Source of the DNA: Dillenia suffruticosa
Lineage: Eukaryota > Streptophyta > Magnoliopsida > Dilleniales > Dilleniaceae
NCBI GenBank assembly: GCA_033439265.1
Contig: JAVTVX010000017.1
Span: 10,562,001-10,626,000, forward strand
Reading direction: 5' to 3'
DNA length: 64,000 nt
In this document: in pieces, positions 29,901-41,900 of the stretch
How the letters are laid out: each line of letters starts with the position of its first letter
Position numbering within the stretch: the first letter of the stretch is position 1
Program-made: the position numbers and the translations under genes
Notes under the pieces: generated by a model
Told to the model about the DNA's origin: nothing
Seen by the model: only the letters and a program-made list of their open reading frames with translations
The model's database searches: none

Positions 29901-32900
29901 TGAGTTGAGGAATCAAAATGTATCAATTGGTTTATGTTCTTGAAAACCTTTGAATTTTCATGGTCCATTATAACCTAACCTTGACCAAAAAGTTTTTCAT
30001 CTGGACATCATACTAGTTGTGATAACCACAGAGAAAGAAAAACTAGTGGTGATAAATAGATAAAGTTTAGCCTCAGACCTTGAAGAGGAGTTTTAGATTA
30101 ATTGGTGAGTCCTTATCAAGATGAAATACTTTTTGGCCATAAAAGGTGATCCTAGATTTCAAGAGAAATGGAGATTAGGAGAGTGTGAGAGGGGGGGTTT
30201 TCTCTGTCCCACCAAGGAATGGAGCAAAGACAGGGTCCAATTTAGCACTTCAGACTTGGGACAGCATAATTGGCCACACCCACTTTTCCATCCTCAGTCT
30301 GCCGTATAGAAAAGCTTATAAGTCCTCAGTTTAAGCAAGAAAGAAAGCAACTATTCTTAGCAAACATTAGCACTGGATGGTCGAGGATATCAATTAAGTG
30401 ACAACCATAAAAGAAGTAAACAGAAAGCCTTTGCCTTCATTGCTACAATAAAATAAGAAACCATGCGGCAATACCAGTAGAAAAGCAAAATATGCCAATT
30501 AGCAAAAAAAGAAATACAGCCTTACCTATCATGACCAAATTCACAAGAGATACAGAGCTCTTCACAACTAAATAGAGCTAAAGACCTCTCTGGCATTCCC
30601 AACAATGATTGACTTGAAGCAATAGATCCCCCGCGGCTGAAGTTCATAAATTGGTCACCACTGACACCTGATTCACCCATTTGAATTACTATAGGTAAAA
30701 GGTGCAGCTTAGCAAGTAGAGTTGGCCTGGCTGAACCATCTTTCGAGATATTGACATTTAGTTCTTTAACTTCAATACTGGCTTTGGGAGTCTGCAAAAT
30801 ATTCCAAGAATAAAAATGCATGACTATTAAGGGGAATTAGAATAGAAGGCAATTTTAAAGAACAGAGAGATAATGTAAAACAGAACACAAAAGGACTACA
30901 GTAAAAACCAAGCTGAATAAGCAAAGTGTAAGGAAATTAAAACTTCTGAATGCATACTCAGAAAATATGGACTCATCAGAAAAATAGATGTACTGCATTT
31001 ATAATTATATCAGATTCAACCAACAACTATTACACCCTTTCCCTCTTCCAAACTCCTACTTGTCACCTCTAACTGGGTAGTTCTTCTTGTGAATAATCAA
31101 TAACAAGTAATTTAATTATTGGTAATCATAGTCAAAACCAAATGCATAGAATCAACCATGCTTCAAATTTTCTTGCACAAAATTTTGTTGGTCAAGTAGT
31201 CAGATTGTAATGCGTTTGGAACTTTGGTCTGAAAGGACAAGGACAAATCAACAAATCTATGTATTTGTGACTTTGAACAGAAAGGGTAAGCACAGAAGAC
31301 CCAACCTAAGTAAACATAAAAGTTCCCGAAGTTATATACTAGAGAGAGAGAGATTGAATTTTCAGTCGATTTTTGTGGAGTAGTATGGATGATGTTGCCT
31401 TGATTAGGGAACTGACTGGTCTCATGGAAGTAAATCCTAATTTGTAAGGACAACATGAAAGTATTACTATTCCACTAGCAGACCCTGGTAACTTTTTTTT
31501 TTTTGGGGGGGGGGATTGTGTTCTCTGACAGACCCTTTAGGTGTTAAATACAAGTGGGCTAAATGAAATAACTTTGCTTTGCGACTTAAGTCAATCAGAT
31601 CATGGAATTGGAGCTAGGTGGGTCTTATTCACACACACATGCGCACACGGCATCTGCCATGCAAAACAAATTTTGTGGAGAGAGCTACTAAATACCATGC
31701 CAGGATGCTATAACGCAGACCACAATCATGGTACATGATATATAAGCATATTAAAGGTCAAAGCTCCAATATATTCTCTCTCTCACCTGCACACAGATTT
31801 ATTTAAATTACTCTGAATAACATGTTTAACTTATATTTAACGCCTCCCTGTTTCATCACATTATGAATGAGAATTATTCATTAGTTCCAGTATTAATTAA
31901 TCATACTAATCTAGATAAACAAATATGTCAAACGCAAGCTTTAACATTGGAAACCAGATAAAGATGCGGCACCATAAAGATGAAAACATCCACTTTCACT
32001 ATGTGCTACATAAAGATGTAGAAGGAATTTCATAGTTAATTACGAAAGGGAAGTGTGGCACCATGGAGATAAAAGAAAAGAAATATCAACCCCCCCCCCC
32101 AAAATACATTATCTAAAGAAACTGGCCTCTAAAATTTCTAGCTTTCTTGGACAGCAAAAACAAGAAATCTGGATATGGAGAAAGAAGAAAGAAAGATAAA
32201 AATCCTAGCATTGCATTACTTTCTACCCCCTCCCCCAAAAGAAAATGCAAGACATTGCAAATAAAGTTCAGCACCTTAACCTCTTGGCCACATTTTTTCT
32301 TTCAAAATCCCTTAAAACTGATGAGATAAAAACGAGAGCATCTCTGAGTGCAAAGCTACCTGAAATTCCACAATGTCTATTCCATGTTTCCCTAGAATTA
32401 AGAATGTGAGAAAAGGTAACCATAGGGTCCATCACTGATAATGCCGCAGATCACATGTAGTTACCTAATAATCACGTGTAATACTGCAGAGTAAACATTG
32501 GATGCAGACAATAACAGGAGTTAGGCATGTCACACTCCAGCTGAGGGAGTTTCTGCTTAAGAACCTATTCCTTTGCCAGGTTTTGTTATTTTGGTAACAT
32601 CCAAGTGAGGAACCAGGGTAGACACAACTTAGAACAGATGTTCCTTTGGTCTGACTCATACAAGAACTAATTTTTTATGGAAGAATCATACAAGCATTTG
32701 GCTTTGGCAAGTCAATACATACTAACTGCACAAGTCAACAGCATCTGATATAAAAACATTAAGCATATGATAAACTGTGTCATACTATAATCTAAGGCAA
32801 TATGCATGTATGTGCCTTTGTGTGGAACCTTTTTTTTTTAATTTCTTTTATTGGAACCTTTGTGTAGGTACTATTACCATGAATTATGATACAGCATATT

Positions 32901-35900
32901 ACAACATAATGCCTCTAACATAAAAAGAAATGCAATACACTATGTTATACATATTTTATACATGCACAAAACAAGGAATGAAATATCATAGCAGAGAGAT
33001 AGAACAGATACATAAAATTACATGGTAACACTTGGTCAAGCACTGCTTACTCTCATAACCAAATCTGTCACAGAGACTGACAAAAATCTCGCCATGTTTG
33101 CAACAAACATCCACTTTCCTCTACTTGCACTGTGAGGCCTTCGAGATTTTGACTTTTTAGTTGTGCTTTTACTAGAAGGACGCATCACAACTTCCAAGTC
33201 ACATATCAAAATTTGCAGCTTTGGGTCCCTGGAAATAAAGCCCACACCAAGTTTCACCAAAGACTGCCGCAGGCTGAGTCTGATTTCACCAACAGACACA
33301 GATTCAATAGCACCCTGTAAATAAATGATATGATCTAATAAGAGGCAGCAAATGCTATATACTAGCAAGTGGCAAAGATTGGCATCCATAAAGATTATAT
33401 TTCCACTCTTGATGAAATGAATCTCATCACAGGTAATGCAGGAAAATTGACAGCTCAGGCCAAGAAATCAGAAGAATCTACCACTACCAAAACTGAAGTA
33501 ACAACAAAAGGTAACATTTTCCAAGCAACTTCAACACCAGGGCCTTAGCAAAGCTGCCAAGAAAAGAGACATCAAAAAATCTTACAGCACTATAGGATGG
33601 TATAGCACACGTCTGAGAAAGACCAAACAGGGCAAAAAAAGAAAAAATAAAAAATAAAAAATAAGATGTTAACTGCATGCCAGAAGAAATGTTCTAAACA
33701 TACTAGTTGTTAAAAGAATGCAATAACTCCCAGTCATGCACCAACAGGTACATTTAAGCTTCTCATTCCTAAACACTTCTTGTTTCCTATCATCATGTCA
33801 TTAAACAAATGACTCCAAAATAACTACTATGGAACTATAGAATATATTAAAGAGGCTGGATCAAGTGAGCAGTCTCTCATAATCATACATTCAAATCACG
33901 CTTGCAGCCATAACAAGTGCAAAAAAACAAAAATAGCCCGCCACAGATTGATGGGCTCTTTCACTTTGCTGAGATGTCATGGTCAGCAGCACCAGGTTGC
34001 ATGTATAATGACCACTACACCCCCATAATAGGCTACATCAGTCATGGTAGTAACCAACACGGAGTGTAATGGCTATTATGGCCATTTTTAATCCTTGCTC
34101 AGAACAAGAGGACAATAGACGAAAGAAAGAGTCCAAAGACCAATGCCAGACAATAAAATGAAGGGGCAAGAGAACACAGGCATATTATCCTGAAAAGAAA
34201 AATGAACAAAACAATTGGAGGAAACAAATTCAGTGGACAGAAGGAAGGACAATGCTTGCTATTTACCTCTGCCCACGAAATTCATCACTCAAGGAACCAA
34301 CTTTTATAAAACCAAGAATCAGTCTCAATTGATCCTTCCTAGACATCAAAACTCTAAACATTGCAGGCAGCAAGCTTCACACAAGACCTATTCCAAGTGG
34401 TATCTTGGTTAACAGAGAGAAAAAAATAAATAAATAAATAAACAAACCAGACTTAGTGTAACAGGACAGAATCTGATACCTTAGAGCACTTAAAAGTAGA
34501 AAACCTAAGCCAGAGCATGCCAGATATTCATCAAGAAGCCACTGAAGTCTGAAGTTGACACCTATCTGAATTTAGTATTAGACTTACAAATACAAACCGT
34601 CGCACTCAACAAGTATTTACATTTTAGTTCGACTTTAGGCCTTTCATAATAAGATATTAGAGGAAACTATCTTTTGATGCAAACTAATTCATCTTCAGCG
34701 ATCCTCTTCCCATCCTTCACTACTGTTTCATTATTTCTCCCAAATAACTAGGGGTATTCACGGGCTGGTTTGGCCCATAACCAAACCAGGACTGGCCCAC
34801 TCAAAAATGGAACCAGCCTGTTGACCCAATTTCAGTCACCAAACTGGACAGAAACCAGACGGACAACCTTTCAGTCACTATTCACATACTTTAGGACCGG
34901 AACTGGAACCAGACAGCAATGCGAAAAAACAATGGAACCGAAATCAGGATTCGGACCATATTGAACCATTAAAAAAAAAACAGCCTGCCTGCCTGTCCTC
35001 TCTCTCTCTCTCTCTCTCTCCCCCTCTCTCTCACACCATATGAACAAGTCACCATACAACATGGGAAAAAACTCATTCAACAAAGACTAGATTAGCACCT
35101 ATTGACTGAAAATTCTATTGAAATTGAAGGAGGGCAAAAAAAATACATACTGCCCATATACCTAGCCAACTGACATAAGTAAAGAGAAATGCTCAAACAA
35201 AAAATGAAACGGAAAAAAGGAACAACAATGCAACAAAAACCTTTCTGAACTTCACAACGACGTCCCTAAAGCATTTCCATCCACCAACACGGAATCCAAC
35301 AGAGGCTCCCATAATCTGGCTTAAAAGCCAAGCGAGCATCCTTGAAGCAAATCTGCAAGGAAATTCAAAAGTGAGAAGTTCATCAGCAAAACACAACTGA
35401 ACTTTTGAACACAGTGAACATTGTAAACATGGTTAGGATAATAAAGTCAATTATTCTTGGAAAGAAAAGCAAGGAAGGAATCAATACAGAAAATCATCAC
35501 AAAAAATATACAGCCACCAATGAAAAAAGAAGAAAAAGAAGAACACTGGCTCCATTGTGAACATCAGCCAAATGTTAAACTATTCATCAGGTGCTAGATT
35601 TTGTTCAAGTCTTTACTTTAATTTTAAATAGAGAAGCTCATAGTAGCTAGGGACTCATGAAAAATCTAACAGTTCATGTTTCTCTAGCGGATGGTCAGAA
35701 CTTCATCTGCACTTTGTTTCCGCTGAGAGCACCAGTAGACATTTTGATGAGCGCCACTTGATCAAACAATAAGGTCCTGTTTTAGATCCTCCTAAATTAA
35801 GGGAAGAATTGAGACAGCAACACTTGTTTATTTTGATGAGCTGGCATCACTTGCATCCTTCATAAGGACAACAAAAATCTATCCATTATGCAAGAAAGAA

Positions 35901-38900
35901 GGAAGCATTCCTGGAACTATAAAGGAAGTTTCAATTGATCTTCAGCATTTCCTTATCACAATTGCAGAGAGATCATTCTACTGATAGATGAGCATGCTCC
36001 TCATTCACATCACATCAATAAGTTACACTTAATACTTATGTACTACTAGTGCTGCATAGTTGTAATGTGTACATAAAGACAATTTCAATATGGTTGAACA
36101 CAATTCAGTCCATCTGGGCATAAATGTGTGACCTCCACAAGAAAATTAACTTTTTAATGTTATCAGCTGACTAGAACTTAACCCATACTTATCAAGATTT
36201 GCACAATGCATGCTCTCTTAAGTTTAAGATCTTTTATTTTTTAAAAGAATAAAAAAATCTTTAATGATAGAAAAGTGACAGAGTCAGGAAAGTCAGGAAC
36301 AATCTCTTATTGATAAATTAGATTTGTGGTTGTCTGAACCTCATGTTGTCCCCGTAAAAAACAAGCCGGGTCTTCTGGACTATCTAACCAGGAGAAAAAT
36401 GAATAAAAGGATCAGGGGAGGTTAGGAGTCATTTGAGCATATTGGGGTAGTTCAGGTGTATTGCAGGTGATTGCAGAAGGGAAGAGCTGGGGGTATTTGA
36501 AAATGAGGAATGCTAAACTAGCAAGAAATGATTTGTTCCTCTTTCGTATCAGTTTAGATTGAGATAACTGCCGCTGGTCTATAGACCAAGGATTCTATAC
36601 CTGGTTGGAGTATACTTCTCTTTTTTTTTGTTATTTTTGCTTCTTCTTTTTTTCCAAGGATCTCTTATCCTTGGGGCCTTTGTACATTTTCTTTCTCCTA
36701 ATACAATTTTTGTTTCCAATAAAAAAAACATGAATCAATATAGCAAATAGTTGCAATCATGGGTTGATGCAGTGAAAGATGAGCCTCTCCAGAAGTTGTA
36801 TCTCAATGGTGATAGAGGAAAGACAAGGCCTTCCCCTATTTTCGGCAAAACTAGTTTGGGAATGGAAGGTGGGCAGCTTAATCGGCAAAATTGGTGGTCC
36901 TAATCACTGAGGATGAATGGAGGTTTGATTTGAAAATAATTTTGTCGACAGTAGGAGATTGAATCATAATCAGAAACTCTTCGAAAGTCTGACAATGAGA
37001 CATCAAGTTAAGCTAGAGTCAAAGAAGGTGATGAACAGAAAATAGAGATTTGGATTTGGGCTGATTGTAAATTTAAAATAAGTTTCATGGGCCAAACACA
37101 CTGTGGTCCAATCAATAAAATCTGTTCATGAGTCAGTGGCAAGAAGCTGGGCTGGTTTTTTGGATTAAAAAAGGGCCCAAGTCCAAAGAGTCTAATGGGA
37201 TTGGTTTGGATTGTAATTTGGTAGGTGAGATAGGACAAAATGATATTGTCTTTGTGACGACCCACTATTCAGGTGTGATGCCTCCTAAAAAATAAGCAAA
37301 TAGCAAAGCAGAATCATCCAATCATGGCATAACATGCAACACCTGGAACAACAACTATATGAGCCGCCATCCACGTGTGATGATACGGAAGGAAAAATGG
37401 TTGAAATTTTAACTTTTACTCTCCTACATATTTTCTCAAAAAATTTGGCATAGTCTCCCCTAAACAGCGACCAACTAGCAACCAGGGGTGACCAACTAGC
37501 CACCAGGGGCATACAAGGAAACCTAATAAATAACTTGTAAACACTTCTATATTAAACATCTCAACAGCCAGCAAACAATGGCCTTCCACACCTAACCAAC
37601 ATACAAAATAACATTATCAGCCAAAAAGAAAAAAGAAAAAAAAACTGTGCATGCTAGGCAAATAAGACCTCTCTCACTAAACAACTACCATGTGGCAACA
37701 TCAAGCCACAGAAAAAGGCACCTATATACAGGTCATGACACTAGTGGCTCTTGAAAGCATGTGTTCTTGAGCTCCGAGGTAGCTGGGCTGATCATTTGAT
37801 GCTAATACAGTTTGCTTATAATAACAAATTCCAGGCATTGTAAGGGAGGAGATGTCAGACTCCACTTAGTTGGGACAAGGTAGGAGAGAGGCATGTGGTT
37901 TCTACAGAGCTTGGACTGGATATATGGCCAGCTTATCCTAAGGAGACCACTAAGAAAATATAAGTTATCTGTAAAGAGCTTAAGCCAGCTTAAAAAGGTT
38001 ATGCAGATCAAAGACCTCAAGATTTGGAATTCGAGGTTGAAGATAATGTCTTTCTCAGGGTTTTTCCCATCAGAGGTGTGATTAGATTTGGGAAGAAAAT
38101 AAGGAAGCACAGTCCACGATTTGTTGGGCCATTTGAGATATTGGATAGGATTGGACCAGCGACTTATAAGCTAGCTGTACCACTGGATTTCAAGAGAATC
38201 CATCCTACTTTTCATGTTTCCATGCTTCAGAGATATGTACACAATCCTTCTCATGTCATTGGTTATAAGCAACTACAAGTTAGAGAGTATTTTTAAGCAA
38301 CCTATTCAGATCCTGGACTATCATGACCAAAAACCTCAGGAACAAGACCATCTGTTTGATTAAGGTTTGTAAAGACACAACATTTCAGAGTAACCATCGT
38401 AGGAGTTGGAGTCAGCGATAAGAGCTCAATACTCAAATCTGTTTGAGGATAGACAATATTTTGGAGGTCAGGATCATAAGGGGGAACGATGTAAGGACCC
38501 AAAAACCTTATGAAGAACATCACAACATAAGCATGTGCATGAGCATTGTAGCATTTGGCATGATATTGACGTGTGAGACATGTTTCCTTTCTGGTGCTTT
38601 GAATGTTTTAAGTATACCAGGTTTAGGATCTGAACAAGTTTTAGATTGAGAATCCAAGTTATAACTGGAGGAGTAAGTTTAGAAAGTATAGAGAATGGAC
38701 TATGGTTATAGTCTTAGCTCAAGGCAAGGGACTGTGGGACTGGGATTAGAAGTTTAGACCAAGTGGGCTTAGCCTTACATTAAGCACCATGCCCTTGATG
38801 CCTTAATTCTCCACAAAAACCACTAACTCCAAGCACCTCAAACACCTTGAGAGGCAGTGGAATCGCCCCACAAGGATGAAAGTATACACAATAGGAGTCT

Positions 38901-41900
38901 TTCCACTTTTTGAGGCAAGCTCCTACCTTCTCCACCTTTGTCCTTCACTTTCCTCTTTCACCATACCTAAATTCCATCTTCGAGTTCACAAAATCACCAA
39001 GAAAACCTAAAATCCTTGAGCCCAAGCAAAATGTAACATATATCTAGCATTTGGGAGCATGGAGGAGGTGAGTGATGAACTTGTAGATTGAGAATGGACT
39101 TATCAAGTTGATAGATGAGAACTGATGTCAAGTTGTTATGAAGCATCCATATATGTGGAATTTCATGTTTTAAAGGAGGAATTTGAAGGAGTGAATGATC
39201 TACATTCACATCTTTGTCTAGGGTTTCATAGAGCTTCAAGCAAGGAATTGTTGGACGATTTGAAGAGTTAGCTAAGCGTCATTTACATGTTTTTGTGTTT
39301 TTCCATGACTATAGACTTTGATTATCCTCTTTTGTCATGTGTTGAGATGATAGAAAAGCTTAAGAGTAGAAAAGAGCGATGAAAATTGAGGTTGAAGTGA
39401 AGTTTCTCGCACTGAACAGAGGAGTGTTGCAGCTTAAGGGAAGAGGAGCATTGGCACATCTTGTAGCCTTAGATTTTTTTTTTTCTTTTTCATTGTGCCA
39501 AGGGGGTGCCACGTCTTACAGGAGAAGGCACTGTGACACATCTTGCAGAACCTAAGTTTCCAGACTATATAGACTTCACGCTGCACCAGCATGTGCCCTG
39601 TGACATCGTGCAAATCATAGAAGTTTATCTTGGAAGTGTTTTTCTGATGTTTTCAGGCCTTTATTCAATGCTATTTTCTGATGCTTTGTTCTATCACATG
39701 ACAAGTAAAGACTTAAACAGGAAGGGCTTATTAATTAACCAATGTCAGTTCACAGTAACATACTTGATATAACAAATCTTGAGAAAGGAAATGAATGATA
39801 CTTTGACAAGAAAGTTCAAGCAACAAGGATAGCACTTTTCCAAGCAAGGTGATCACATCTTAAAGTGATCCTACAATTAAACTACTATAATCAAAGTGAA
39901 AAGATAAAGATTACAAGAAAGTCCTCACTTGGGACAAAGATCACATTACAATTTGATACCCAAACCAAGGCGCAGCAGCAGTGTTGCTCTCGGGATTAAG
40001 GTTCATAGTTTCAAATGTCAACCCCATCAGGAAGTCAGTACTCGAGTAAATCCCTGTCAGTTGGAGGATGATCCCAGGATAATCTCTTCTCCTTCCCAAG
40101 GATTGACAAATGGTTAAGATTAGTGAACCCAGTGTGTAACTCTTAGACCTACCTTCACTTACTTCCGGAATCTAATCCTATTTTTATTGCAACAAAACGA
40201 AAGAGCAAGTAACCAAGCAAGGCCATGGAAAGAAACCTATAAGCAGGATTCATGCAACACAATTATTCTATTCCATGCATTGGATTGATATTATGCCTTG
40301 TGTACTGTGTGCATGCCTTTAAAGGATACTTGCTCAGCTCAATGATTGCGTCGCTAACATTTGCTTGTTTCCCTTCTTTTCAGGTGTTTCGAGGGACCAA
40401 GTGGGGACTGATTGCAGAGGCCACTGAGCCTACAGAACTGAGATTCCCATCTTTTGACATCGACTCTTTTGTGGCTTTTCACTCGGCACATGCATACATG
40501 TGCCCTTTTGGGTGGCTTGATGATGCCACATAGTGGTTGTTTCATGATATGTCTATGAGAGGTCTTACGTTGCCTAGTACACACTTGTTTTCTTGTTGAT
40601 AGAGTTATGTTGTATGTTGGGCGGGGCAAGGGTCATCGTTTGCCCACTGTTGAGATGTTTTACATAAAAGTGTTTACAAGTTATTTATTAAGTTCCCTCG
40701 CATGCCCTGGGTGGCTAGTTAGCACTTTTCAAGGAGACTATGTCCAGTTTTTGGAACAAATACGTAGGAGAATAAAAGTTTTAAAATTTCACCCATTTTC
40801 CCCTCTGTGTTATTACACATGTGAATGGTGACTCAGACAGTTTTGAATACTTCTGCTTTGTTATATGATTCTTCTACTAGGAGGCATAAGACCTAGATAG
40901 CAGGTCATCAAAGACTTAACCTGCGATAGAGAAGCTAAGGGGGTCTCACTGATGGAAGATTATATTCCGCCTTTCTAGGCAAGCAAAGCTTCTGATTTGC
41001 AGTCTGATGGTGCTCTGATAAAGGAAAATTCTTTGATTCTTCCAACTGAGCATGTCATGAGCTCGACTAATGTTTTTTCTCCATCAAGCATAATCCACAT
41101 GTAGTCAATGAGGTGAGGTTGTGACAGCTGCATCAGGGATCTTTTGTGCTTGGTTCAGCTGAAGGTCTTGTAGCTGTAGGTTCTCCATCCAAGGAGAAGC
41201 TGTTCCGCTCTTCTGATGATATTTTAGTTGGGTCTTCACCCACTAATGTCGATTGAAATGATGAGGGTGTGACTGGGGTTCGGTGCAGGGTTCAGATCAG
41301 AGGTGAAATACAACCAACTGAGATGGTAAAGGTTGTAGCTGAAGGTCTTCTGCCGGACCAGACTCATGTTCTCACAATAATGACGGTCGAGAAATCTGCT
41401 TTGAATACGAAGAGGGTATCATTTAAGTCCTTCGAAACTGAGCCAAACACAAAAAGAGGCCCTAAATCTAATAAAGTAACTGGTCCATGGAGATCAAAAG
41501 AGATAATTCCCGCAGCAGGGAATATGCTCAGTGTACAAAGTGGATACCAAAAGGGAGTTGACCAGAAGTCGAGCTTGTTTGAAAAAGTTTATCGATACCC
41601 TTTTAAGTATTTGACAGTTGAATCAGACAAATGCATTGTTGGATGCGGATGATGGGCTTGGTTCTGAGTTTGAGAGGGCTCTGAGGGTGGTTTGGGGAGA
41701 GTTTAGGAAGGTGGAACAAAGAGTCTTATGAGTTCTGAGAATGACATGCTTTTTTGGAGAAAATAGGGAGATTGGGGATCATATTCCAAGTGACTGTTTT
41801 GGAACAATGCCCAGAATGATACAATGCTAGGAAACCTACCCACAATTATTTTTCCAAAGGTGAATATGGAAAGCCAAGAACAGACCTTTATCAATAAATT

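Noticed and set aside
27780-40912. Gypsy gag (27.8-29.3 kb) and integrase/LTR (37.7-40.9 kb) as one split element
   Set aside because: Intact SABRE exons 2, 3 and 4 lie between them, so they must be separate insertions.
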